Shown here: piece after piece, positions 8,856 through 15,862 of the stretch
Layout: the number at the start of each line of letters is the position of its first letter
How positions within the stretch are numbered: position 1 is the first letter of the stretch
From: Gemmatimonadota bacterium
Lineage (GTDB): Bacteria; ARS69
DNA length: 16,520 nucleotides
Direction: 5' to 3'
Assembly: GCA_020431545.1 (NCBI GenBank)
Contig: JAGQIB010000071.1
Span: forward strand, 1-16,520
Made by a program: the position numbers and the translations under genes
The notes under the pieces: generated by a model
What the model was told of the DNA's origin: nothing
Seen by the model: only the letters and a program-made list of their open reading frames with translations
Database searches by the model: none

Positions 8856-8874
8856 GCCGATCCCTGGGATCGGC
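8856..8874. repeat. Perfect 19-bp palindrome in the 5' leader of the surface operon
   Basis: The minus strand reads GCCGATCCCAGGGATCGGC, two 9-bp arms around a single base. It lies about 37-55 nt after the predicted transcription start and two bases upstream of the GGAG ribosome-binding site of the TTG start at 8842. As DNA it could be a dimeric-repressor operator. As RNA it would form a short hairpin (7-bp stem, CCAGG loop) beside the ribosome-binding site. Confidence 0.7.
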
Positions 8875-8917
8875 GAGAGGTTGGGAAGCACTCGCCCGGC
8901 CGGGAGCCGAGCAGATC

Positions 8918-8947
8918 CGTGTAGCACGTGTTTTCCCGGACCGTCAA
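8918..8947 (-). promoter_or_regulatory. Sigma70-type promoter of the surface operon
   Basis: The -35 element TTGACG (8942-8947) is followed after 18 nt by TACACG (8918-8923), which is preceded by TGC, an extended -10 feature. It faces the minus-strand operon, predicts a start near 8911 and leaves a leader of about 68 nt before the TTG start. The -10 element is weak, but the layout matches the other promoters in this window. Confidence 0.5.
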
Positions 8948-8961
8948 CCGGCGCGCTTCTT

Positions 8962-8986
8962 CCCCGCCCCGCCGCTTCCCTTCCCC
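8962..8986 (-). other. G-quadruplex-type motif upstream of the surface-operon promoter
   Basis: On the minus strand four G-runs (GGGG, GGG, GGGG, GGGG) are separated by loops of 2, 7 and 1 bases, which satisfies the usual G3+N1-7 pattern. It starts 15 bp upstream of the -35 element, inside a purine-rich tract at about 8957-8988. In a GC-rich genome such a motif can arise by chance. Confidence 0.4.
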
Positions 8987-9026
8987 GCGCGCGGACGACG
9001 ACCCCAGGGGTTCGTCCGCCATCTTC

Positions 9027-9049
9027 TTCACCCTTCCGATTCACCCTTC
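9027..9049. repeat. Tandem 10-bp direct repeat, GAAGGGTGAA twice
   Basis: On the minus strand GAAGGGTGAA occurs at 9040-9049 and again at 9027-9036, separated by TCG, giving a 13-bp period. It sits in the intergenic region between the ABC importer operon and the surface operon. The function is unknown. It lies about 80 bp upstream of the surface-operon -35 element and could be a regulator site or chance. Confidence 0.35.
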
Positions 9050-9051
9050 GG

Positions 9052-9076
9052 GAGGCGGAGCCGAAACTCCCGCCTC
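9052..9076 (-). terminator. Second hairpin downstream of the solute-binding protein gene
   Basis: GAGGCGG (9052-9058) and CCGCCTC (9070-9076) can pair across an 11-base loop. There is no T-run after it on the minus strand, so it is at best a weak or Rho-assisted terminator or an RNA-stabilising stem. Confidence 0.3.
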
Positions 9077-9086
9077 GTTTCGTGCC

Positions 9087-9105
9087 GGACCCCGCCTCGG
9101 GGTCC
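9087..9105 (-). terminator. GC-rich hairpin just after the ABC importer operon
   Basis: GGACCCCG (9087-9094) and CGGGGTCC (9098-9105) form a perfect 8-bp stem with a 3-base loop. It begins 8 bases after the stop codon of the solute-binding protein gene. The position suits a 3' end of the operon transcript, but no T-tract follows, so classical intrinsic termination is doubtful. Confidence 0.4.
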
Positions 9106-9113
9106 CGTGATCG

Positions 9114-10382
9114 CTAGCTCTCGGCCAGCGCCTCGTTCGCCTTCGCCGCCGCCGCGCGCAACGCGTCGGCCGGTTCCGCCTTGCCGCGCAGGACCGGCTC
9201 GATCGCGTCGCGCTCGAGGATCGTGCGCCCTTCGTACCAGCCGCGCGCCTTCGGCTGCGCGACCGCCCGCTCGAGCTGCGCGTACGCTTCGCGCAGTCCC
9301 GGGTGGTCGGACATCTTCGCCTGCAACGCCGGATGCGTCATCGCCGATTTTCGGACCGGCAGATATCCCGTGGCGGCGGCCCAGCGGGCCGTCTGGGCCG
9401 GTTCCGTGAACCACTTGACGAAAGCCCAAGCTTCCGCCTCGCGTTCCGGACTCGTCTTGAAGACGACGACGTCCGTGCCGGCCACGAGCTGCGCGTCGAC
9501 CTTGCCGGCCGGCAGCGGCGCGATCCCGAGCTCGAACGTGTACTTCCCGCCGAGGAACGCGAGCGTCACCGAGCTGCCCTCGATCATCGCGACGCGCCCG
9601 CCGAGGAACTCGTTCTGGTACTCGAAGCCCTGCGACACGCGCGACGTTCCGTCTCGCACGAGCAGGTCGGTCATGAACTCGAGCGCCTCGATCCCCTCCG
9701 GCGAATCGAACGCGACCGCCGTCTCGTCGGCGTTCAGGAGCGATCCGCCGTTCTGCACGAGCAGGTTCTCGAACATCGAGGCGGTGATCTGGCTGGCGAA
9801 GCCGTACTGCTCGGGGCGACCGTCGCCGTCCGCGTCGATCGTGAGCTTGCGCGCGTAGTCGCGGTACTCGTCCCAGGTCCGCGGCGGACGTTCCGGATCG
9901 AGCCCCGCCGCCCGGAACATGTCCTTGTTGTAGTACAGGCACCGCACGGACTTGTTGAACGGGAACGTCCACAGCTGGCCCTGGTGCGTGGACGCCTCCA
10001 GGAAGATCGGCCAGAAATCCGCCATCTCCTCCTCGGACAGGCCCTTCGGACCCGCGAGGAAGCCGCTGATCGGAGCGAGCGATCCGTTCTCGATCAGGTT
10101 CGCCGCCCACGCCTCGTAGCACTGCGCGAGATCCGGCGGACCGCCGGCGGCGACGGCGGCCATGATCTTCTGCGACAGCGCCTCGTACTTGCCCATCGAG
10201 ACGCTCTCGATCGGCGCGTGGGTGATGGAGTACTCGCCCACCAGCTCATCCAGCGCGGAGCCGAGCGGGCCGCCCATCGCGTGCCAGAACCGGATCGGCT
10301 CGTTCGAGGAATCCGAGCCCCCGCCGCCACAGCCCGCGATCGCGAGCGCGGCGAACGCCAGGATCGCTGCGAGTTTCTTCAT
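9114..10382 (-). CDS. ABC importer solute-binding lipoprotein, UgpB/sugar-binding type (422 aa)
   Basis: This is the extracytoplasmic binding component of a carbohydrate-class ABC importer. The N-terminus is a lipoprotein signal with lipobox I-A-G-C and lipid-modified Cys18, followed by a glycine/serine linker. RFWHAMGGPLG (31-41) and FNKSVRCLYYNKDMFRAAGL (142-161), followed by the PPRTWDEY segment, are typical of UgpB and related family-1 sugar-binding proteins. Length is normal for the family. The ATG start at 10382 is only 2 nt after the stop of the upstream permease, whose last codons supply the AAGGGG ribosome-binding site. The substrate is probably a sugar or a glycerol-phosphate type compound; the sequence does not decide between them. 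The open frame continues upstream to 13190, but that part is antisense to, or shadows, other genes. Confidence 0.9.
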   Translation of the reverse strand: MKKLAAILAFAALAIAGCGGGGSDSSNEPIRFWHAMGGPLGSALDELVGEYSITHAPIESVSMGKYEALSQKIMAAVAAGGPPDLAQCYEAWAANLIENGSLAPISGFLAGPKGLSEEEMADFWPIFLEASTHQGQLWTFPFNKSVRCLYYNKDMFRAAGLDPERPPRTWDEYRDYARKLTIDADGDGRPEQYGFASQITASMFENLLVQNGGSLLNADETAVAFDSPEGIEALEFMTDLLVRDGTSRVSQGFEYQNEFLGGRVAMIEGSSVTLAFLGGKYTFELGIAPLPAGKVDAQLVAGTDVVVFKTSPEREAEAWAFVKWFTEPAQTARWAAATGYLPVRKSAMTHPALQAKMSDHPGLREAYAQLERAVAQPKARGWYEGRTILERDAIEPVLRGKAEPADALRAAAAKANEALAES

Positions 10383-10384
10383 GG

Positions 10385-11224
10385 TCACCCCTTCAGCCCG
10401 GTGTGGGTCAGGCTCTCGATGATCTGCTTCTGCGCGAAAAAGTACGCGATCAGGAGCGGCGCGATCGAGAACACCGCCGCCGCCATCATCAACCCGTGCT
10501 CCGTCCCCTGTTCCGAGGCGAAGAACGCCAGGCCGACCTGGATCGGGCGGATCGAATCCGAGTTCGTCATCACGAGCGGCCACAGGAAGCTGTTCCACGT
10601 GTTGATGAACGTGAACAGGCACACCGTGGTGAGCGCGGCCTTCGAGAGCGGCAGCACCATCGAGAACAGGAACCGCACGGGGCCGCAGCCGTCGATCACG
10701 GCCGCGTCCACGAGATCCGGCGGGAACGACAGGAAGTGCTGGCGCAGCAGGAAGATCGAGAACACGTGCGCGAGCCACGGCACGATCAGCGCGGAGTAGT
10801 TGTCGATCCAGCCGTCGCGGCCACCGCCCGGCAGGTTGAACAGCAGGATGTACGACGAGATGATGTACACCGGCTCCGGCACCATCATCGTGGACAGGAA
10901 CGTGTTGAACATCCCCTCGCGGCCGCGGAACCGGAAGAACGAGAACGCGAACGCGGACAGCCCCGACGTCACGACCACGCCGACCACGATGCTCCCGGCC
11001 ACGAGGATCGTGTTCAGGAAGTAGCGCGGGAACGGCACGGCGTGCCAGGCGTCGGGGTAGTTCTCGAACCGCGGCATCGCGGGCCACCAGCTCGGAGGTG
11101 AGAGCGCGAGCTCGGTCGGCCCCTTGAGCGACGTGTTCAGCATCCAGTAGAACGGCAGCAGGAACGAGATCGCTCCCACCACCAGCATCAGGTGGACCGC
11201 CCAGTTCCGGCGCAGCGACTTCAT
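10385..11224 (-). CDS. ABC importer permease, MalG/UgpE type (279 aa)
   Basis: This is the second inner-membrane permease subunit of the importer. It has about six hydrophobic segments, starting with HLMLVVGAISFLLPFYWML (11-29). The cytoplasmic EAA loop is at about 171-193 (LVDAAVIDGCGP, then SMVLPLSK), where the ATPase docks. The C-terminus ESLTHTGLKG is typical of MalG-like permeases, which end in 'GLTAGAVKG'-like sequence. Length is normal. The ATG start has GGGAGG upstream and lies 18 nt after the stop of the partner permease, and the gene ends 2 nt before the binding-protein start. In the EAA loop the first residues read D-A-A rather than E-A-A, a common variant. Confidence 0.92.
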   Translation of the reverse strand: MKSLRRNWAVHLMLVVGAISFLLPFYWMLNTSLKGPTELALSPPSWWPAMPRFENYPDAWHAVPFPRYFLNTILVAGSIVVGVVVTSGLSAFAFSFFRFRGREGMFNTFLSTMMVPEPVYIISSYILLFNLPGGGRDGWIDNYSALIVPWLAHVFSIFLLRQHFLSFPPDLVDAAVIDGCGPVRFLFSMVLPLSKAALTTVCLFTFINTWNSFLWPLVMTNSDSIRPIQVGLAFFASEQGTEHGLMMAAAVFSIAPLLIAYFFAQKQIIESLTHTGLKG

Positions 11225-11242
11225 CGCCCGGAACCTCCCGCG

Positions 11243-12223
11243 CTACGCATAGTGCACCCGCTTCTCCACGACCTTCCGCTGGAACAGCGTGAGCGCCAGG
11301 ATGATCGCGAACAGCACGAGCGCCACCGCCGACGCGTAGCCCATGTTCCCGCCGGCGTCGAAGCCCTTCTCGAACAGGTAGTACACGATCACGCTCGTGG
11401 TCCCGAGCGGACCGCCCACCGGCGGACCGGTCATCAGGTAGATGGGCGCGAAGACCTGGAACGAGAGGATCATGGTCATGACCACCACGTAGAACGTCGT
11501 GGGGGTCAGCAGCGGCCAGGTGACGTTGCGGAAGATGCCGAACCGGCCGGCGCCGTCGATGCGCGCCGCCTCGTAGTAGTGCTCCGGGATGTTCTGGAGA
11601 CCGGCCAGGAAGATCACCACGTTGTAGCCGATGCCGCGCCACGCGGACACGATGATCACGCACACGAGCGCGAGGCTCGGCCCCTCCGCCCACGTCGGCA
11701 GGTCCACGCCGAAGCGGGCGAGCGCGAGCTCGAAGATCCCGGTGCTCTCGCTCAGCCAGTGGAGCCCGTGGCCGCCGAAGACCCGCAGCACGGAGTTCGC
11801 GAGCCCCACGTCCTCGTGGAAGATCAGCTTCCACACCATGGACACGGCCACGAACGACGTCACCACCGGCAGGAAGTAGATCGTGCGGTACAGACCGAGG
11901 AAGCGCACGCCCCGCCGCAGCATCATCGCGAACAGCAGCGACGTGCCGACCGAGAGCGGCACGGAGCCCGCCACGAACCACAGCGTGTTGCCCATGCTCT
12001 GCCAGAAGTCCGGATCCGCGAACAACTTCTGGTACTGCGCGAGCCCCACGAAGCCGCGGACCTTGCCGAACGACGCGTCGAAGAACGAGACGCCGAGCGC
12101 GCTCACGATCGGCAGGATCCGGAAGGTGAAGATGATCAGCGCGGCCGGCGCGAGGAACAGCCAGGGCATCCAGGGGCCCCATCGACCGCGCTGCAGGGGA
12201 CTGACCGGCTCGCGGTCCGGCAC
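11243..12223 (-). CDS. ABC importer permease, MalF/UgpA type (326 aa)
   Basis: This is the first gene of the importer operon and encodes the first inner-membrane permease. A hydrophobic segment WLFLAPAALIIFTFRILPIV (21-40) opens the protein, as is usual for UgpA-like permeases. The EAA loop is at 216-239 (YYEAARIDGAGRFG, then VTWPLLTP). The motif MGNTLWFVAGSVPLSVGTSL is the expected family-typical segment. The start is GTG at 12223, with GGAAGG six bases upstream and a strong promoter at 12262-12290. No ATPase (UgpC/MalK/MsmX-like) gene lies in the operon, which runs permease, permease, binding protein. The ATPase must be encoded elsewhere, as is common for shared-ATPase sugar importers. Confidence 0.92.
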   Translation of the reverse strand: MPDREPVSPLQRGRWGPWMPWLFLAPAALIIFTFRILPIVSALGVSFFDASFGKVRGFVGLAQYQKLFADPDFWQSMGNTLWFVAGSVPLSVGTSLLFAMMLRRGVRFLGLYRTIYFLPVVTSFVAVSMVWKLIFHEDVGLANSVLRVFGGHGLHWLSESTGIFELALARFGVDLPTWAEGPSLALVCVIIVSAWRGIGYNVVIFLAGLQNIPEHYYEAARIDGAGRFGIFRNVTWPLLTPTTFYVVVMTMILSFQVFAPIYLMTGPPVGGPLGTTSVIVYYLFEKGFDAGGNMGYASAVALVLFAIILALTLFQRKVVEKRVHYA

Positions 12224-12261
12224 GACGCACCTTCCGGAAGAGGGCGGAAAAACGGGACGGC

Positions 12262-12290
12262 AGAATAGGCGGGGCCGCGGGGGGTGTCAA
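12262..12290 (-). promoter_or_regulatory. Strong sigma70-type promoter of the ABC importer operon
   Basis: A consensus TTGACA (12285-12290) is followed after exactly 17 nt by TATTCT (12262-12267), facing the permease gene. Transcription should begin near 12255, giving a leader of about 32 nt to the GTG start. The spacer is almost pure G/C. Confidence 0.75.
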
Positions 12291-12313
12291 CCGAGCCCGG
12301 ACGGTCGGCCGAA

Positions 12314-12328
12314 CGTGTTCGGAACACG
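12314..12328. repeat. 15-bp palindrome between divergent promoters, candidate operator
   Basis: CGTGTTC and GAACACG flank one central G in a perfect palindrome. A further GAAC at 12311-12314 creates overlapping GAAC/GTTC half-sites. The site lies 23 bp upstream of the ABC-operon -35 element and about 53 bp upstream of the plus-strand -35 candidate of the EF-G gene. It could bind a dimeric regulator of either operon. No regulator gene is visible here. Confidence 0.5.
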
Positions 12329-12381
12329 GCGGTTGCCGCGGCCGAGACGCGGCGGCGGACCTTCCGCCGGGGGACGCGCGA

Positions 12382-12410
12382 TTGTCGATCCGTCGCCGCG
12401 GTGATAGCGT
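12382..12410 (+). promoter_or_regulatory. Candidate promoter of the EF-G paralog
   Basis: TTGTCG (12382-12387) and TAGCGT (12405-12410) are spaced by 17 nt and face the EF-G gene. This predicts a start near 12417 and a leader of only about 20 nt. The -10 keeps the key T, A and final T. Support is moderate. Confidence 0.45.
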
Positions 12411-12437
12411 GCGGAGCCCGATGGAGGCCCATGCGCC

Positions 12438-14483
12438 ATGAAGGAAAAGATCGCCCGGCTCCGCAACCTCGGCATCATCGCGCACATCGACGCGGGCAAG
12501 ACCACGACCACCGAGCGGATCCTGTTCTTCACCGGATCTTCCCACAAGATCGGCGAGGTCGACTCCGGCACGGCCACCATGGACTGGATGGACCAGGAGC
12601 GCGAGCGCGGCATCACGATCACGTCGGCCGCGACCACCACGACCTGGCGCGATCACGTGCTCAACATCGTGGACACGCCGGGCCACGTGGACTTCACGGC
12701 GGAGGTGCAGCGTTCGCTGCGCGTGCTGGACGGCGCCGTGGTCGTGATCTGCGGCGTGGGCGGCGTGGAGCCGCAGTCCGAGAAGGTCTGGCACCAGGCC
12801 ACGGACTACCGCGTGCCCCGGATCGTGTTCGTGAACAAGCTCGATCGCCTCGGCGCCGACTTCGACCGCGCCGTGCGCGACCTCGAGGAGAAGCTCTCCG
12901 GGACGTTCGTGCCGATCCTCGTGCCCGTGGGCCGCGAGGAGAACTACCCGCGCGCGATCGACGTGCTCGGCAACCGCCTGCTGGACTGGACGGGAGCCGG
13001 CGACACGGACGAGCCGGCGGAATCCGAGATCCCGGAGGAATGGCGCGAACTCGCCGCCGCCGCGCGCGAGCGACTCGTGGAGTCCTTGGACGACGACTCC
13101 CTCGTGGAGCAGTTCCTGGAGACGGGCAGCTTCGAACGCGACGTCGCGGTGGCGGCCCTCCGGCGCGCCGTGCTCGGTGGCCAGGTCCACCCCGTTCTCG
13201 CCGGCACGTCGCTCAAGAACCGCGGCGTGCGACGCGTGCTCGACGCGATCGTGGACTTCCTCCCCTCCCCGCTCGACGTGCCGCCGGTGGAAGGGATCCG
13301 TCCGGGCACCGAGGAGACGCTGAAGCGCCAGCCGAACCCGTCGCTGCCGCTCGCCGCGCTCGTGTTCAAGGTGATGAACGACGAGTCACGCAGCCGCCTC
13401 TATTACGCCCGCGTGTACGCCGGCACCCTGCACAAGGGAGACCGGGTCCACAACCCGGATCAGAATCTCGAGGAGCGCATCACGCGCATCTACCGCATGC
13501 ACGCGAACCGCAAGGAGGCGCTGGACGCCGCGATCGCGGGCGACATCGTGGCGCTCGTGGGACCCAAGCGCACCGTGACCGGCGACACGCTGTGCGCCGG
13601 CGACCCGCCGATCCTGCTGGAGCCGATCGCGTTCCCCGCCCCGGTGATCTCGGCGGCGATCGAGCCGCGCAGCCAGGCCGATCTGCCCGAGCTCGAGCGC
13701 GCGCTCGGGGAGCTCGCCGTGGAGGACCCGACCTTCACCGTGCGCGACGACCCCGACACCGGCCAGAAGATCATCTCCGGCATGGGCGAACTGCACCTGC
13801 AGGTGCTCGTGGAGCGACTCGTGCGCGAGTTCAAGCTCGAGGCCAAGATCGGGAACCCGCAGGTCGCCTACCGCGAGAGCATCGCGGCGGCGGGTACCGC
13901 GACGGGCCGGTTCGAGCGCGAGATCGCGGACAAGCTGAACCACGCCGAGGTCACGCTGCGGCTCGAGCCGGGTCCCCGCAACGTGGGCTTCGAGTTCGGA
14001 ACGGAGACCGACGTGCCGGCGCACGCGCGCGCGCTCATCGAGGCCGCGTGCCGCGAGGCGATGAGCTCCGGTCCGTTCGCGGGCTACGCGCTCATCGACA
14101 TCGTGGTCCGGGTCACCGGCGTGCTCCTGCCCGAGGCCACGGCGACCGACCTCGCCGTCCGCAGCGCCGCCGCCGACGCCTTCCGCCTCGCCGCGCGCGC
14201 CGGCGGCCCGCTTCTGCTGGAGCCCGTCGTGTCAGTGGAGGTGCTGGTGCCGGAGGAGTACGCGGGCGAGGCCCTGAAGGACCTCAACTCCCGCCGCGCG
14301 CAGATCCTCGGCATGGAGTCCCGCGACCGCATCGAGCGCACGCGCGCCACGGTGCCGCTCTCGCGGATGTTCGGGTACGCCACGGACCTCCGCAACGTCA
14401 CGCGCGGGCGCGGCGTGTTCACGATGGAGCTGTCCCACTTCGAGCCGGCGGAGGAGGCGATGGCGAGGTTCGGGGGGCGGTAG
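12438..14483 (+). CDS. Elongation factor G paralog, EF-G2-like GTPase (681 aa)
   Basis: This is a translational GTPase that acts on the ribosome. GTPase motifs are intact: P-loop AHIDAGKT (15-22), RGITITSAAT (57-66), DTPGH (79-83), NKLD (133-136, usually NKMD) and AGTSLKN (255-261). Domain II is at about 305-390, III at 403-475, IV at 476-592 and V at about 595-681, ending GRGVFTMELSHFEPAEEA. Domain II has FKVMNDESRSRLYYARVYAG (310-329) where translocase EF-G usually has a 'DPFVG' core. Domain IV reads FEREIADKLNHAEVTLRLEP (492-511) where the 'GG.GQYG.V' motif is expected, and the 'DGS.H.VDSS' loop is replaced by TGVLLPEATATD (560-571). These features resemble the EF-G2/mtEF-G2 recycling branch. 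The gene stands alone, away from rpsL/rpsG/tuf. Its start has GGAGG ten bases upstream. A lineage-specific second EF-G is the best reading. Confidence 0.88.
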   Translation: MKEKIARLRNLGIIAHIDAGKTTTTERILFFTGSSHKIGEVDSGTATMDWMDQERERGITITSAATTTTWRDHVLNIVDTPGHVDFTAEVQRSLRVLDGAVVVICGVGGVEPQSEKVWHQATDYRVPRIVFVNKLDRLGADFDRAVRDLEEKLSGTFVPILVPVGREENYPRAIDVLGNRLLDWTGAGDTDEPAESEIPEEWRELAAAARERLVESLDDDSLVEQFLETGSFERDVAVAALRRAVLGGQVHPVLAGTSLKNRGVRRVLDAIVDFLPSPLDVPPVEGIRPGTEETLKRQPNPSLPLAALVFKVMNDESRSRLYYARVYAGTLHKGDRVHNPDQNLEERITRIYRMHANRKEALDAAIAGDIVALVGPKRTVTGDTLCAGDPPILLEPIAFPAPVISAAIEPRSQADLPELERALGELAVEDPTFTVRDDPDTGQKIISGMGELHLQVLVERLVREFKLEAKIGNPQVAYRESIAAAGTATGRFEREIADKLNHAEVTLRLEPGPRNVGFEFGTETDVPAHARALIEAACREAMSSGPFAGYALIDIVVRVTGVLLPEATATDLAVRSAAADAFRLAARAGGPLLLEPVVSVEVLVPEEYAGEALKDLNSRRAQILGMESRDRIERTRATVPLSRMFGYATDLRNVTRGRGVFTMELSHFEPAEEAMARFGGR

Positions 14484-14487
14484 CCGT

Positions 14488-15822
14488 CTACTCGAACCGG
14501 ATCCGCTGCGCCGACACCGTGAAGCACTCCCCATCCGTGTAGATGTGGATGTCCCCGCGCACGCCGGGCAGCGCGCGATCGCGGTTCGGGATCGCGCGGT
14601 CGGACGCGTAGTAGTCCGCGCCGAGGTTGCGCACGCGCTCCAGCACGTAGGGGTGCATCACGCCCGGGTTCTCGAGCACGGAATTCGTCACGAGCGCCAC
14701 CTGCGGCGACGTGATCGCGAGGAAGCGCTCGCTGTTCGCGTCGTTCGAGCCGTGGTGCCCGAGCTTGTGGACGGTGGCCTGCAGGAACTCGTGCGGCCAG
14801 TGATCCTCGAGGAACTGCTCGGTGGCGAACTCGCCGTCGCCCATGAGGAGCAGCACGAAGGCGCCGTACTGCACGCGCCAGATCATGGAATCGTTGTTCT
14901 GCACGCTGCCGAGGTCCGGCGGGGCACCGTTCGGGTACAGGAAGTCCTTCCGCCCGGCCGCGAGCAAGTCCACCTGCACGCCGGCGCCCCAGTTCAGTGC
15001 CTCGGGCACCTCGAAGCTCGAGGAGCTCGCGCCCGTCTCGAGGTAGAGCGGCGTCATCGTGGACAGGCGCTGCACCTCGGCCTGGAGGTCGGCGTACGGG
15101 TTCTCGGTGGTGTTCGGCGTCTTGTTCAGGATGTCGAGGAAGTACGTCGCGGGGATGTCCGCGCCCTGGCCGCGCGCGTTGAACACGCCGGGGCGGCCGG
15201 AGAAGTCGTCGCCGTAGTAGCCGCCGATGTGATCGTTGTGGACGTGGGTCATGGACGCCACGTCCAGGTGCGTGATGCCGCGCGACGCGAAGAACTCGCG
15301 GACGATCTGGCCGTCCTGCGGGTGGCCCGCGTCGACCAGGATCTTGCGGCCGTCCGGCGACTCGAGGTACAGCGCATCGCCCCAGCCCACGTCGATCATC
15401 ACGAACTCGAACAGGGGTTCGGTGACGACGTCTTCGGTGGTGAACGTGGGCGTGCTCTCCACGAACTGGGAGGCCTCGTTCCCCGCGCGGTCCGTGAGCC
15501 GCACCGCGTACGCGTACTCCGTGGCGGAGGCGGGCGCGAGCAGCCGGACCGAACCCGACGTCTCGTACGCGCGTCCGATGGAGTACGAATGCTGGTGGAG
15601 CGCGTCCGCCGTGCTTCCCCACTCCACGACCGCGTGCACGGGCTCGCTCGCCTCCCAGCTCGCCACGACGGTCCCGTCGGCGCGCGTGGAGACGGAGAAG
15701 CTCGTGAGCTGCGGCGCCTCGAAGTCGGCCGCGGCGTCGAAGACGTTGCGCTCGTCGTCGGCGCACGCGCCGAGCCAGAGCACGCCGACGAGACACGAGT
15801 AGAGCGGGATTCGGCGGTGCAT
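14488..15822 (-). CDS. Lipoprotein with FN3-like domain and ComEC-type metallo-beta-lactamase domain (444 aa)
   Basis: The N-terminus is a lipoprotein signal with lipobox L-G-A-C and Cys20. Residues 36-120 look like a fibronectin type III or Ig-like domain (APQLTSFSVSTRADGTVVAS, ending VRLTDRAGNEAS). A metallo-beta-lactamase-fold domain follows from about 138: FVMIDVGWGDALYLESPDG, DAGH (164-167), THVHNDHIGG with metal ligands H193, H195, D197 and H198, NNDSMIWRVQYG, LLLMGDGE with D329, and HKLGHHGSND (352-361). This set matches the soluble hydrolase domain of ComEC/Rec2, which is thought to degrade one DNA strand during uptake; here the ComEC membrane channel is absent. The start has GGAGG six bases upstream and its own promoter. 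The stop lies 4 bp from that of the convergent EF-G gene. The substrate could be a nucleic acid or another phosphodiester. Confidence 0.87.
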   Translation of the reverse strand: MHRRIPLYSCLVGVLWLGACADDERNVFDAAADFEAPQLTSFSVSTRADGTVVASWEASEPVHAVVEWGSTADALHQHSYSIGRAYETSGSVRLLAPASATEYAYAVRLTDRAGNEASQFVESTPTFTTEDVVTEPLFEFVMIDVGWGDALYLESPDGRKILVDAGHPQDGQIVREFFASRGITHLDVASMTHVHNDHIGGYYGDDFSGRPGVFNARGQGADIPATYFLDILNKTPNTTENPYADLQAEVQRLSTMTPLYLETGASSSSFEVPEALNWGAGVQVDLLAAGRKDFLYPNGAPPDLGSVQNNDSMIWRVQYGAFVLLLMGDGEFATEQFLEDHWPHEFLQATVHKLGHHGSNDANSERFLAITSPQVALVTNSVLENPGVMHPYVLERVRNLGADYYASDRAIPNRDRALPGVRGDIHIYTDGECFTVSAQRIRFE

Positions 15823-15862
15823 TCGAGGCCTCCGGGAATGCGAGCGGGGTTGCGGGGCCGAG

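Noticed and set aside
8843..9031. Longer N-terminus of the first lamin-tail protein, from GTG at 9031
   Set aside because: It would place a charged, low-complexity 63-residue leader before the signal peptide and would put the promoter and palindrome inside coding DNA.
9028..10122. A 364-codon minus-strand frame over the solute-binding protein gene
   Set aside because: It is a shifted-frame shadow rich in R, G and A with no family motif.
10383..13190. Upstream extension of the solute-binding protein frame to 13190
   Set aside because: The extension shadows both permease genes and runs antisense to EF-G. The lipoprotein signal at 10382 marks the true start.
12284..14542. A 752-codon plus-strand frame overlapping the EF-G gene
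   Set aside because: It lies in another frame of the same strand, is extremely arginine-rich, and has no motifs; the EF-G frame carries all GTPase motifs.
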